A DNA stretch of 64,000 nucleotides from CBDCFV01 sp965203835 (lineage in GTDB: Bacteria > Chloroflexota > Dehalococcoidia > Lucifugimonadales > UBA3495): positions 248,001-312,000 of the forward strand of contig OZ241919.1 in the NCBI GenBank assembly GCA_965203835.1, written 5' to 3'. The notes under the pieces were generated by a model. That model saw only the letters and a list, made by a program, of their open reading frames with translations, ran no database searches and was not told the DNA's origin. A program made the position numbers and the translations under genes. Positions within the stretch are counted from its first letter, which is position 1; the number at the start of each line of letters is the position of its first letter. Below, piece by piece: positions 23,561 through 32,555 of the stretch.

Positions 23561-24529
23561 ATGACGCAGCAAAATGCCGCCGCCCTAGCGGTTGCCAACG
23601 AGGTTGCCCCGGTAGCCACCAGAATTAAAGACAACGTCGAAAAAGTGCTGGTGGGGAAGGGCGGTGTAATAGAACTGACTTTGGCAGCCCTGCTCAGCGG
23701 CGGCCACATCTTGATCGACGACGTGCCCGGCATAGGCAAAACGACGCTGGCGCGAAGCTTGGCAAGTTCCCTCGACTGTTCCTTCAAGAGGATACAGTTC
23801 ACTACCGACCTGATGCCGTCGGACATCACCGGCATCAACTACTACAACCAGAAAAGCGGCGATTTCGAGTTCCGTGCCGGGCCGATTATCGCGCAGGTAG
23901 TCCTGGCCGACGAGATCAACCGCGCCACCCCCCGGACTCAGTCCGCATTGCTGGAAGCGATGGCCGAACGCCAGTTGACCGTGGACGGCGCTACCATTCC
24001 TTTGCCGTCTCCGTTCCTGGTCATCGCCACACAAAACCCCATTGAGTTGGAAGGCACCTTTCCGCTTCCGGAAGCCCAGTTGGACCGGTTCATGCTCCGT
24101 TTGCGTCTGGGATACCCACAGGAAGCGGAAGAGGAGGCGATGCTGTCCCGATTTGAGACGGCAGACCCATTATCTACGCTGGGCCCGGTGGCGGGAGAGG
24201 CTGACGTTATCGGCTTTCAACATCGCATCAGGGAGATTAGATTCGACCCCGTGTTGCGCAATTACTTGGTCAGGTTGGTCCAAGCGACCCGGTGCCACGC
24301 CGACGTGGAGTTGGGCGCCAGTCCCAGGGCCAGCATCGGCCTCTACCGGTGCAGCCAGGCATTGGCGGCGATTCGAGGCCGGGAATACGTAATTCCCGAT
24401 GACATCAAGGGCTTGGCACCGTTCGCTCTGGCCCATCGCATTATTATCCGGCCTCAAGCCCGCCTGAGGGAGCGAGACGCTGATGCCGTCATAGAGGACA
24501 TCCTGGCCCAAGTACCGGTCCCGGTCTAA
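23561..24529 (+). CDS. MoxR-family AAA+ ATPase
   Basis: A 322-residue MoxR ATPase. Walker A 'DDVPGIGKTTLARSLA', Walker B 'VVLADEINRATPRTQSALLEAM', sensor region 'FLVIATQNPIELEGTFPLPEAQLDRF' and a C-terminal lid ('VELGASPRASIGLYRCSQAL') are all present. MoxR proteins act as chaperones with adjacent DUF58 and membrane proteins. The next two genes here are exactly those. ATG at 23561 follows a GGCGGGGG stretch. Confidence 0.94.
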   Translation: MTQQNAAALAVANEVAPVATRIKDNVEKVLVGKGGVIELTLAALLSGGHILIDDVPGIGKTTLARSLASSLDCSFKRIQFTTDLMPSDITGINYYNQKSGDFEFRAGPIIAQVVLADEINRATPRTQSALLEAMAERQLTVDGATIPLPSPFLVIATQNPIELEGTFPLPEAQLDRFMLRLRLGYPQEAEEEAMLSRFETADPLSTLGPVAGEADVIGFQHRIREIRFDPVLRNYLVRLVQATRCHADVELGASPRASIGLYRCSQALAAIRGREYVIPDDIKGLAPFALAHRIIIRPQARLRERDADAVIEDILAQVPVPV

Positions 24530-24545
24530 GGGGGACTCCTTCCCC

Positions 24546-25769
24546 ATGCTCAACGAGCTTTGGCTGCTGGCGAGCGTCGTCCTGTTGTTCATAGGTCTTG
24601 TCGCCAGCCAGGGCCTGTTGCTGGTAGTTGGCGCCCTGTCGGCCATAGTGGCGTTGGTGGCCAAGTATTGGCACCGCTTTGCCTTCAAGCGCGTCTTCCA
24701 CTCCAGGTCCCTGTCCAACCAGCGGGCTTTCATCGGCGATTCCTTGGAGTACACCATTACCTTGTCCAACGAAAAACCCTTGCCGCTGATGTGGGTAGAC
24801 ATTCAGGACACGTTCCCCAATGGACTGGAACTGCGCGGCGCGGTCATGCGGAGCAGCTCCAACGAGTTGGCCAAGCAACACTGCATTACAACCTCGCTGT
24901 TGCCATACCAACGGGTTTCCTGGAAGTACAAGCTGGGATGCGTCGCACGAGGCTATCACCGTATCGGGCCGGTACAGATGCGAGGCGGGGACATATTCGG
25001 ATTTACTTCGGCAGAGGCCGAATTTACCGACGTGAATCACCTCCTGGTGTATCCGAGAGTCGTTGACTTGGGCCAGTTGGTGTTGCCAGAGGACCATCCG
25101 TTGGGCGAGAACAAGGGGTGGATGGCGGTGTCGCACGACACGAGCCGGTTTCTGAGTCAACGAGACTACATCCCCACCGACCCGATGAAGCACATCGACT
25201 GGAAAGCAACGGCCCGTCGGCTCAAGTTGCAGACCAAAGTATACGACCCGGTGTTGTCACTTAACGTTCTGATTACTTTGAACGCCACCACCAATGAGTA
25301 CGCATGGCAGGGCAGCAACCGTCGTTACTTCGAGCGGGCGGTGACCGCGGCGGCGTCCGTGGCCAACTACGCTTCCGAGCGCGGCTACACCTTCGGCTTG
25401 GTCAGCAACGCAGTGGCGGCCTATTCGGGCAGGTGGTTAAGTGTGCCGATAGGACGATCGGCAGCCCAACTTCCCCGCATATTGGAATCCCTGGCTATGG
25501 CCGCCCCTTACGTCGTTACTCAAGTGACGGAAGTACTCCGCAATGAACGGGCTTCGTTGCCGCCCGGGTCCACCGTCGTGATCGTCTCCTCGATTTTGAA
25601 CCAAGCTTTGGCGGACGAGATAGCGCAAATCAAGCAGGACGGTTATCAGGTCAGGGTCATGTATACCGGCGATTCTCCTCCCACGGCGGAGGTGCCCGGA
25701 GTAACCGTCCTGCGAATAGGCAAGGCCCTGGAGCCTTTGGACCAGCATGAGTCAGTATTCGCGGACTAG
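24546..25769 (+). CDS. DUF58 domain protein
   Basis: A 407-residue protein with two N-terminal membrane helices (about 5-38). The DUF58 signature 'RDYIPTDPMKHIDWKATARR' lies at about 204-223. The C-terminal half resembles a von Willebrand A-like fold ('STVVIVSSILNQALADEI'). It is partner of the upstream MoxR ATPase. Its end overlaps the next gene by 23 bases, which supports an operon. The molecular job of the MoxR-DUF58 pair in Chloroflexota is not known. Confidence 0.9.
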   Translation: MLNELWLLASVVLLFIGLVASQGLLLVVGALSAIVALVAKYWHRFAFKRVFHSRSLSNQRAFIGDSLEYTITLSNEKPLPLMWVDIQDTFPNGLELRGAVMRSSSNELAKQHCITTSLLPYQRVSWKYKLGCVARGYHRIGPVQMRGGDIFGFTSAEAEFTDVNHLLVYPRVVDLGQLVLPEDHPLGENKGWMAVSHDTSRFLSQRDYIPTDPMKHIDWKATARRLKLQTKVYDPVLSLNVLITLNATTNEYAWQGSNRRYFERAVTAAASVANYASERGYTFGLVSNAVAAYSGRWLSVPIGRSAAQLPRILESLAMAAPYVVTQVTEVLRNERASLPPGSTVVIVSSILNQALADEIAQIKQDGYQVRVMYTGDSPPTAEVPGVTVLRIGKALEPLDQHESVFAD

Positions 25770-27174
25770 TGCGATCATAGCGGTCGTCCTGTTCCTGGAG
25801 AGCTGCGCTTTTTACTTGGTATTCAAGGTTGTCAGCACCGGACTTGACCAGGACGCCGCTGCTTTGCCTTTCTGGCTGGTGATACTCACCACCTTCTGGG
25901 CTTTCTTCCTTTCCCACTACGTACAGACCCTGAAGTTTTCCGCCAATCTGCGCGGGGTCGCCGGACTGGGAATAAGCTTCGTATCGTTATTGGGCTTGTC
26001 CCACTTGAAGACCGGGTTCGGACTTGTGCCCGTGGGCGCCTTCCTTGGAGCTGACCTGAGCACCGTCTTCTACCAAGTTTTCGTATTAGGCTTCCTGCTG
26101 CTCTTGTGGTGGCGCGGCAGCACCATCGCCCAGGACGACGTGACCCTTGATGTTGTCCGTAGTTCATTTCAGTGGGGGCTGATTGTGATGTTTGCCGCTG
26201 TTGTGCTGGACAGCGTGAGCAACGTCGATATAGTCAACGGGTTCTTGATACTGGGTTTCTTTGGGGTTGGTCTGGCGGGCCTGTCGCTGGCGCGTTTTTC
26301 AGCAGAGGCAGGCGGCTATCACACCATATCGTTGAACTGGTGGTTTTCGATCATCGCCTGTGTCTCGGTGGTCCTGGTGCTGGGTCTGTTCATCAGCGCG
26401 GCGGGACTGGGAGGATTGGACGACGTCACCAGGGCAGTCCTGAAGGTAATCGGCGCGATAGGCCTGTGGGTAATCAAGCCGGTCCTCATAGGGCTCGGCT
26501 ACTTGGCAGGGTTGCTGGTAGCGATAGGGAACTGGATTTCAAGCGCCTTCGGGGGAGGCGACCTGAGCGGGTTGGAAAGGGCGCAGGAACAGATCCGTCA
26601 GTTCCACGAAAACCTGCGAAACGAGACCGGGGAAAGCAAGGTGCCCGAGGCGCTGGTAACGGCGCTCAAGTGGACGGGGTTTGTCCTGGCCGTGTCTGTG
26701 TCGGGGTGGTTGGTGTATCGCATATACCGGTTCCGCCGGCGCTTTCAGAGGACATCGGAGGTAGAGGAAACACGAGAGAACCTGTTGAGTTGGTCCCAAG
26801 CCAACAAGGACCTCACGTCGTTGCTACAGTCCTGGTGGGACAAGCTGGGAAGAAAGGATAGGTCCGGAGCCAAATCGCAACCAGCCCCCCGCAATCCCCG
26901 CGAGTATTATCATGCGATGCTGGACCTCTCGGCTGAGACGGGACGCCCCAGGGAAGAATGGCAAACCCCAAGAGAACACCAAGGCACGCTGTCGGGGCTG
27001 ATGCCCATAGACCCGGTGGAGCGAATAGTGGACGGATTTCAGTCGGCGTACTACGGCGGAGTTGAGATTGAGGCTGGACAGGCTGAACAGATGAGAAATG
27101 ACTGGACCGTAATCAACCGGTACATCGATGAGCAGGGCAGACTGCTGGCTGAAGAAGAGAAGACCGACAGTTAA
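25747..27174 (+). CDS. polytopic membrane protein with C-terminal DUF4129-like region
   Basis: About 475 residues. The first ~275 form several membrane helices. Then comes a soluble stretch, another helix ('FVLAVSVSGWLVYRIYRF'), and a cytoplasmic tail with 'NPREYYHAMLDLSAETGR' and 'TPREHQGTLSG', typical of DUF4129. Proteins like this often carry a transglutaminase core with the MoxR/DUF58 pair. No Cys-His-Asp transglutaminase motif is visible here, so it may be a membrane scaffold only. The gene converges on the LLM oxidoreductase with a four-base overlap. Confidence 0.78.
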   Translation: MSQYSRTSAIIAVVLFLESCAFYLVFKVVSTGLDQDAAALPFWLVILTTFWAFFLSHYVQTLKFSANLRGVAGLGISFVSLLGLSHLKTGFGLVPVGAFLGADLSTVFYQVFVLGFLLLLWWRGSTIAQDDVTLDVVRSSFQWGLIVMFAAVVLDSVSNVDIVNGFLILGFFGVGLAGLSLARFSAEAGGYHTISLNWWFSIIACVSVVLVLGLFISAAGLGGLDDVTRAVLKVIGAIGLWVIKPVLIGLGYLAGLLVAIGNWISSAFGGGDLSGLERAQEQIRQFHENLRNETGESKVPEALVTALKWTGFVLAVSVSGWLVYRIYRFRRRFQRTSEVEETRENLLSWSQANKDLTSLLQSWWDKLGRKDRSGAKSQPAPRNPREYYHAMLDLSAETGRPREEWQTPREHQGTLSGLMPIDPVERIVDGFQSAYYGGVEIEAGQAEQMRNDWTVINRYIDEQGRLLAEEEKTDS

Positions 27175-28025
27175 CGGAACTGGGGGATGACACCGTTAGC
27201 GATCCCGTCGGCAAGCCTGTTAATGACCGACATGTCTCCTGTGCCAATGGCAAGCACCACATGCTCAACCCCGGCGGTCTGGTAGGCTGCCAGTGTAGCG
27301 GCCAGTTGCCCCAGGTCGGAGGAGGGGTTGACGTCCACCCGCACCGACATGGTCAGGGATGCCGGGTCTCTGCCTGCTGCGGCGGCCTGTTCTCTTATTT
27401 CCCTCGCTCCCAAGCTGAAGTCCTCCGGGGAAATGCCGGAGGGATGCCATCCATCCCCATCCTGTGCTGCTCGTCTCAAAGCCGCAGGACTGGAACCGCC
27501 GATCCAAAACGGGATGTGGGGCGTTTGCTTGGGCTTTGGGGTGAAAATGGTCTCTTCGATGTTCCAGCGGCTGCTCTTGAAGCTGGGGCGGGAGTTGGTC
27601 CAAAGCTCTTTCATTATGGCAATGCTCTCGTCGGTGAGCGTACCCCGAGAACGCAACGGAATACCCAGCAACTCGAACTCCTCCGTGGTTGCGCCGGCTC
27701 CTACTCCCAAGGTCAACCGACCTCCTGAAATCTGGTCCAGAGTCGCCGCATACTTTGCCAGTTCCACCGGGTTATGGTAAGGCAGTACCAGCACGGACGT
27801 ACCCAGCATGGCGCGCCGTGTGGTGGCGGCCAAGTAAGACAAGACCGACATTGGATGATAGTAGGGCTTGTCGTAAATCCGGCTTCTCACGTGGGCCACG
27901 TTGAACAGGTGGTCCATAACCCAAAGGGAGTCGTAACCCAGTTCCTCGGCCCTTGGGCCCATCTCCAGCACTTGCTGAGGGTCTTCAACACCCCAGTTGT
28001 TGGGTATGGTTATGCCGAATTTCAT
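27171..28025 (-). CDS. LLM-class (F420-dependent type) flavin oxidoreductase
   Basis: A 284-residue luciferase-like TIM barrel. 'MKFGITIPNNWG' begins the barrel, followed by 'LGYDSLWVMDHLFN', 'LGTSVLVLPYHNPVELAKYAATLDQIS', 'GRLTLGVGAGA' and 'HIPFWIGGSSPAALRRAA'. These are standard for F420- or FMN-dependent LLM enzymes, which are abundant in SAR202-type Chloroflexota. The substrate is unknown. ATG at 28025 follows GGAGA; the frame also opens at a TTG four codons earlier. It converges with the DUF4129 protein. Confidence 0.9.
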   Translation of the reverse strand: MKFGITIPNNWGVEDPQQVLEMGPRAEELGYDSLWVMDHLFNVAHVRSRIYDKPYYHPMSVLSYLAATTRRAMLGTSVLVLPYHNPVELAKYAATLDQISGGRLTLGVGAGATTEEFELLGIPLRSRGTLTDESIAIMKELWTNSRPSFKSSRWNIEETIFTPKPKQTPHIPFWIGGSSPAALRRAAQDGDGWHPSGISPEDFSLGAREIREQAAAAGRDPASLTMSVRVDVNPSSDLGQLAATLAAYQTAGVEHVVLAIGTGDMSVINRLADGIANGVIPQFR

Positions 28026-28138
28026 AGTTTTCTCCAAAGTTAGCCGGCTACTGCTGGTAGTGAGATCCCCGTCACAACAACCAATGCGTGTACCCGGCCA
28101 ACGTACCTCATCCTTTCTACAGCGTCGCGTAATCGTCG

Positions 28139-28612
28139 CTATGCTGTGTTGATGGCTTGAACCAATCGGGCTGTTTCGATAGCAGCGACCGCAGCATTGC
28201 CGCCCATGTTTCCCGACTTGCCGCCGGCGCGGTTCAAGGCTTGGTCCATATTCTCGGTGGTAAGCACCCCGAAAATGGTGGGCACGCCCGTCTCAACACC
28301 TACTTGGCCTATCCCTCGGGACGCTTGACCTGCCACCATATCGTAGTGGCTCGTTTCGCCGCGTATCACAGCGCCAAGGCAGATGACCGTATCATACCGC
28401 CCGGTTTTGGCCAGCGCCTTGGCCGCAACGGGCAACTCGAAGGAACCCGGCACCCACGACACACTTATATCGGCGTCATTCACACCATAGCGAGTCAACG
28501 TGCCAACGGCCCCAGCGAGCAGTTGCGTCGTGACTATCTCATTGAATCGGGCTACAACTATCGCAACCCTTAGTCCGGCGCCGTTCAAATCTCCCGATAG
28601 TTCTATGGGCAA
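28139..28612 (-). CDS. ribH: 6,7-dimethyl-8-ribityllumazine synthase
   Basis: Penultimate step of riboflavin synthesis. 157 residues with 'VARFNEIVTTQLLAGA', 'WVPGSFELPVAAKAL', 'CLGAVIRGETSHYDMV' and 'FGVLTTENMDQALNRAG', the substrate-binding segments of lumazine synthase. The start is TTG at 28612, preceded by GGGGAGA. No other rib genes and no FMN riboswitch are seen nearby, so the gene stands alone. Confidence 0.96.
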   Translation of the reverse strand: MPIELSGDLNGAGLRVAIVVARFNEIVTTQLLAGAVGTLTRYGVNDADISVSWVPGSFELPVAAKALAKTGRYDTVICLGAVIRGETSHYDMVAGQASRGIGQVGVETGVPTIFGVLTTENMDQALNRAGGKSGNMGGNAAVAAIETARLVQAINTA

Positions 28613-28731
28613 GGTAATTTCTCCCCAACTGGACTGACTTGGTTCAAGCGCCTAGCATCAAGTAGCCGTCCCAAGGCCAACCATGAGGGTTTGGGAAGGA
28701 CACAGATATTAAGGATACCAGGAACATGAGA

Positions 28732-29418
28732 TTAACCTGAACTGCGTACCCCTGCTTCCACTACCCTCTCTATGAACTGGACCTCGGTAACCGCGCCCGT
28801 AAAACGGATATGCTCATTTATCACGGTCAAGGGAACTGAACGGACCCCGTAAGCCTGGCCCAACGCCGGGAACTCCTGTATCTCTATCACGTCGGACGAT
28901 ACCCGGGGACTTTCCAACGCAACAGCGTGGGCAAGACGGGCCATTCCGGGACAGAAGGTGCAGGTGGGTGTTACGAATACTTGGATGTGAACGTCCTGAT
29001 TGAGTCTGCGCAGTTTCTTCCGGGTGTCCATAGTCAGAGGGCTGACCCCGCGGGAAATTGTCTTTATATCCTCCACTATGGTAGCCATTTCGTAACCCAT
29101 GGGAGCGCCGTAAAACTTTACGCGGGCCGACCCGTCGGCGCTCAGCACGATGGCCGGGATTCGAGTTACCCCCTGTTCCTTGGAGACGTCGGGCTGACCG
29201 TAGAAATCAACAGTCTCCAATTCAATCTTGGGCGTTAATCCGGCCAATTCTTCCATCAATAGCTCGGTCTGGGGACAGTAAGGACATTCCCTGCCGGGTA
29301 TGGTAAGAAGGGACTGCTTCTGCGTAAACAAGCGGAGTTGCACTTGGCGTTTCAGGTCTTTCCGAAAGGTACGCCTCAGCTGGGTCTTGTCCTGCTCGGA
29401 AATCAGGGACTGTTGCAT
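28732..29418 (-). CDS. tandem thioredoxin-fold protein (PDO/glutaredoxin-like)
   Basis: A 228-residue protein with two thioredoxin folds, like archaeal protein disulfide oxidoreductase. The first has 'CPYC' (about 45-48) and a cis-Pro in 'VTRIPAIVLS'. The second has 'TPTCTFCPGM' (about 150) and cis-Pro in 'VRSVPLTVIN'. It probably handles cytosolic dithiol exchange and may serve as partner for the Sec-containing thioredoxin-fold proteins elsewhere in the window; that link is inference. Both active sites use Cys codons, with no in-frame UGA. Confidence 0.85.
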   Translation of the reverse strand: MQQSLISEQDKTQLRRTFRKDLKRQVQLRLFTQKQSLLTIPGRECPYCPQTELLMEELAGLTPKIELETVDFYGQPDVSKEQGVTRIPAIVLSADGSARVKFYGAPMGYEMATIVEDIKTISRGVSPLTMDTRKKLRRLNQDVHIQVFVTPTCTFCPGMARLAHAVALESPRVSSDVIEIQEFPALGQAYGVRSVPLTVINEHIRFTGAVTEVQFIERVVEAGVRSSG

Positions 29419-29533
29419 ATCTGACCCAACTCCTGGGAAATTCTACGGCTCGGTGACACAGGTCTGGAGTTCACCGCCACGTTTCCGGGCACCGGCCGAT
29501 TACAGGTCACCAGTGTACATAGGTTGTGGGCGC

Positions 29534-30145
29534 TTATCCACCCTGACCCAGTTCCCGCCGGATTGTAAACATCCTCTGGAACAAAGTGAAGCAGGAAACG
29601 GCGGCTATGAGCACCAGCACCCAGATCATCTGGTTGATCAACAAGCCGATTCCGATCAGCACCACTCTTTCGGGACGAGTCATCAAACCGGCACGGCTGA
29701 ATACCCCCAATCCCTCGCCTCGGGCCCTCAGGTAGCTTACTCCCTGAGAGAAGATCAACGCCAGCAGCAACGCGGTCATAAAGAACAGCAATTGACGTTC
29801 ATCGTAGTCAGCCCGCAGAGCATATACGGCCAAACCCACGAACAGGGAGGCTTCCCCCAAACGGTCAAACACAGAGTCAAGCAACGCGCCGAAAGGGCTG
29901 GCCGTGCCGGTCAACCGGGCCAGCGCCCCGTCCATCAGGTCCAAGCCGCTGCCAACCAGGAACACTATGCCGCCTATCCAAAGGTAGCCCCAAGCCACGA
30001 TCACTGCGGAAAGTACGGTAATCCCGAACGCAATCAGGGTGATTGCGTTCGGAGTAAGCTTCAACGCGTGGAGAAAGCGGGCGCCGGGTAGCTCGACGTA
30101 ATTGAGCAGCGCCGCCCTAAGTTGTTCTCTTCCCGGCACGGCCAT
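29534..30145 (-). CDS. CDP-alcohol phosphatidyltransferase, PI-phosphate synthase-like
   Basis: A 203-residue membrane enzyme with the CDP-alcohol phosphotransferase motif D-x2-DG-x2-AR-x8-G-x3-D-x3-D, visible as 'DLMDGALARLTG' followed by 'FGALLDSVFDR' (about 71-97). Several membrane helices follow. It overlaps a PimA-like glycosyltransferase by 29 bases, and an inositol-phosphate synthase lies next upstream. It is therefore most likely a phosphatidylinositol-phosphate synthase that joins CDP-diacylglycerol with inositol-phosphate. Phosphatidylglycerophosphate synthase is the main alternative. Confidence 0.85.
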   Translation of the reverse strand: MAVPGREQLRAALLNYVELPGARFLHALKLTPNAITLIAFGITVLSAVIVAWGYLWIGGIVFLVGSGLDLMDGALARLTGTASPFGALLDSVFDRLGEASLFVGLAVYALRADYDERQLLFFMTALLLALIFSQGVSYLRARGEGLGVFSRAGLMTRPERVVLIGIGLLINQMIWVLVLIAAVSCFTLFQRMFTIRRELGQGG

Positions 30146-31259
30146 TGGACAACCCCAACAAGTCCTGATAGTAAGTTTCCACTTGGCTGGCTACGCGGCG
30201 CCAACGGTATTGCTCCACGGCTTGTCGCCCTCTGGAACCCAGTTTCTGCCTTAACTCCGGGTTGCGAATCAGCAACTCCAGAGAATTTGCCAGCGCGACC
30301 GCGTCCTTGCGCGGGAACAGCAAGCCCTGGTTTCCGTGGTCGACGACGGCGGAGTACCCTTCTATACCCGATACTATGAGCGGCTTGCCCGCAGCCATAG
30401 CCTCGAGCAGGACGATGCCGAAGCTCTCCGCCCCGGTGGCGGGGGAGCAGAATATGTCGGCGGTGGCATAGTAACGAGGCAAGTCCTCATACGATACTTT
30501 ACCCAGGAACACAACGTCTTCCAAGCCCCGGGCGCCTAATATCTGGTGCGACTCCTTGTCAGGGTTTCCCGGCCCGACCACCAGCAGTCTTATATCCGGC
30601 AGGTCCCATTTCAACCGGCTGTAAGCTTCCAGCAGGTAGCGCAAGCCCTTGCGCTTTTCGAGCCGACCAACAAAGAGAATGTTGGTCTTACCGTCCTGGT
30701 ACTGCGGGAATGGAACGGCGTTACCGGAAAAGTGGTCAACATCTATTCCATTGGGAATTATCTTGTAATCGCCGGGAAAGGCGCTGCTTATGTACCGCCG
30801 GGCAGCGGGAGACACGGCGATGGAGCCATCCAATCGTTGGTGCCACCGCTTGATGATGGGATGACTCAGCCGGTACAGGTGAGTGTGCTTGTAGGAAGCG
30901 TGGAATGTCCCCACATTGACTGATTTGGAGAACTCCAGAACGCACAGAGGTAGTATGGGCGCCATGGGCTCGTGGAGGTGGACGATGTCGAAGGACTCTT
31001 GTTGTAGAAGGTCCCGCACTTTGCGGTACAACCACCAGGACAACGACACGCGGGCAATGGACCCGCCACTGGGCAACGGCACCGACCTGCCAAGCGGAAT
31101 GAACGATTCCTGGTTCTCAGCCTGCCTGGAAGGGGAGTGGGGGGCCAGCACTTGGACTTGGTGGCCCAACAGTCCCAGTTCCCGCGCTAACTGGGCAACG
31201 TGAGCGGTAACCCCACCCGGCCAAGTGAAGTCGTAGGGTGACACCATTGCGACTTTCAA
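30117..31259 (-). CDS. GT4 glycosyltransferase, PimA-like
   Basis: A 380-residue GT-B retaining glycosyltransferase. The N-terminus 'MVSPYDFTWPGGVTAHVAQLA' and 'DIVHLHEPMAPILPL' closely resemble mycobacterial PimA (phosphatidylinositol mannosyltransferase). The C-terminal half has 'FVGRLEKRKGLRYLLEA' and the donor-site motif 'GAESFGIVLLEAMAAGKPLI' (E-x7-E). The start is TTG at 31259 behind AGAGGA. With the neighbouring CDP-alcohol transferase and Ino1, it probably mannosylates phosphatidylinositol. The acceptor is inferred from context. Confidence 0.88.
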   Translation of the reverse strand: MKVAMVSPYDFTWPGGVTAHVAQLARELGLLGHQVQVLAPHSPSRQAENQESFIPLGRSVPLPSGGSIARVSLSWWLYRKVRDLLQQESFDIVHLHEPMAPILPLCVLEFSKSVNVGTFHASYKHTHLYRLSHPIIKRWHQRLDGSIAVSPAARRYISSAFPGDYKIIPNGIDVDHFSGNAVPFPQYQDGKTNILFVGRLEKRKGLRYLLEAYSRLKWDLPDIRLLVVGPGNPDKESHQILGARGLEDVVFLGKVSYEDLPRYYATADIFCSPATGAESFGIVLLEAMAAGKPLIVSGIEGYSAVVDHGNQGLLFPRKDAVALANSLELLIRNPELRQKLGSRGRQAVEQYRWRRVASQVETYYQDLLGLSNGRAGKRTT

Positions 31260-31303
31260 GCAGTTCCTCTAAACCCCAAGCAGAGGATACCGGAACACTC
31301 AGG

Positions 31304-32416
31304 CTATTCGGATTCCGTGATGTCCGTTACCGCAATGTCAGATGAGACTGACTCCGCAATGAAGGCCTCCACCATTTCCCGCGCTACATCGTCCGTATAT
31401 TGTCTGGGAGGAGACTTCATGAAATAGGAGCTCGGAGCTTCCAGAGCGCCCCCGATTCCCCGGTCTAATGCCAATTTGGCGCACCGGATGGCGTCGACCA
31501 CAACCCCGGCAGAGTTAGGGCTGTCCCAGACCTCCAGCTTGACCTCCATGTTTATCGGCGCCCCGCCGAATGAGCGGCCTTCCAGTCGTATGTGGCACCA
31601 TTTCCGGTCCTGCAGCCACGGCACGTGGTCACTGGGGCCCACGTGGATGTTGTCCGGTTCGATGTAGTCGTCCATCTGGGACGTGACCGCCCCGGTCTTG
31701 GAAATCCGCTTGGACACCGTCCGCTCCCGCTCCAACAGGTTCAGGAAGTCGGTGTTGCCGCCGAAGTTCAACTGGTAAGTATTGAGGATTTTCACGCCCC
31801 GGTCTTCGAACAACCGGGTAAGCACACGGTGAGTAATGGTAGCGCCTACTTGTGACTTGATGTCGTCGCCGACTATCGGTACCCCGCGCTCCTGGAAACG
31901 GTTGCTCCAGTATTCCTCTTTGGCGATGAACACCGGTATGCAGTTGATCATGGCGCACCGAGCTTCCAGGATTTGCTCCACATACCACTTGGTCGCCATT
32001 TCGCTCCCTACAGGGAGATAGTTGATGACCACGTCGACGTTGCGCTCTTTCAGAATTCCTGAAATGTCCGCGGTAGAGTGGGCGGATTTTTTGACTAAAT
32101 GGGAAACGTACTTCCCGATGCCGTCGTGGGTCATCCCCCGCTCCACAGGCACGCCCATGTGGGGGACATCCGCGAACTTCAACGTGTTATTGGGTTGGGT
32201 AAAAATGGCTTCGGACACGTCCTTGCCGACTTTGTTCTGGTCAATATCAAAAGCGGCCACCACCTCAATGTCCTCAATGCGGTAGTCGCCGATCCTGCTG
32301 TGCATCACTCCCGGGACGTCGGCGTCATCCGGCAGTTCAACATACTTATGGATACCCTGTACCAAAGAAGAGGCGCAGTTTCCCACGCCTATAATAGCGA
32401 CGTTAATTTTTCCCAC
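31304..32416 (-). CDS. ino1: inositol-3-phosphate synthase (Ino1 family)
   Basis: Makes inositol-phosphate from glucose-6-phosphate with NAD. 370 residues with the Rossmann motif 'AIIGVGNCASSLVQG', 'INYLPVGSEMATKWYVEQIL', 'GDDIKSQVGATITHRVL', 'NTYQLNFGGNTDFLNL' and 'KLEVWDSPNSAGVVVDAIR', all typical of the actinobacterial/archaeal-type enzyme. GTG at 32416 follows AAGGAG. It lies upstream of the PimA-like and PI-phosphate synthase-like genes in the same direction. Confidence 0.95.
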   Translation of the reverse strand: MGKINVAIIGVGNCASSLVQGIHKYVELPDDADVPGVMHSRIGDYRIEDIEVVAAFDIDQNKVGKDVSEAIFTQPNNTLKFADVPHMGVPVERGMTHDGIGKYVSHLVKKSAHSTADISGILKERNVDVVINYLPVGSEMATKWYVEQILEARCAMINCIPVFIAKEEYWSNRFQERGVPIVGDDIKSQVGATITHRVLTRLFEDRGVKILNTYQLNFGGNTDFLNLLERERTVSKRISKTGAVTSQMDDYIEPDNIHVGPSDHVPWLQDRKWCHIRLEGRSFGGAPINMEVKLEVWDSPNSAGVVVDAIRCAKLALDRGIGGALEAPSSYFMKSPPRQYTDDVAREMVEAFIAESVSSDIAVTDITESE

Positions 32417-32555
32417 TATTGGGCTCCTTACTTGGCATCACACTCGCCAAGAAACGGGTTTAAGAGGCTGAATTGTAGCAAGGCGGTATCGTCGCCACAA
32501 GGGGCGAGTTGACGAAATTAGACCAAGCATACTCTCTAAAACCCGGAATTTACGT

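Noticed and set aside
28613..28731. Possible FMN riboswitch upstream of ribH
   Set aside because: The conserved RFN sequence blocks are not present on the minus strand, and the gap is too short for the full element.
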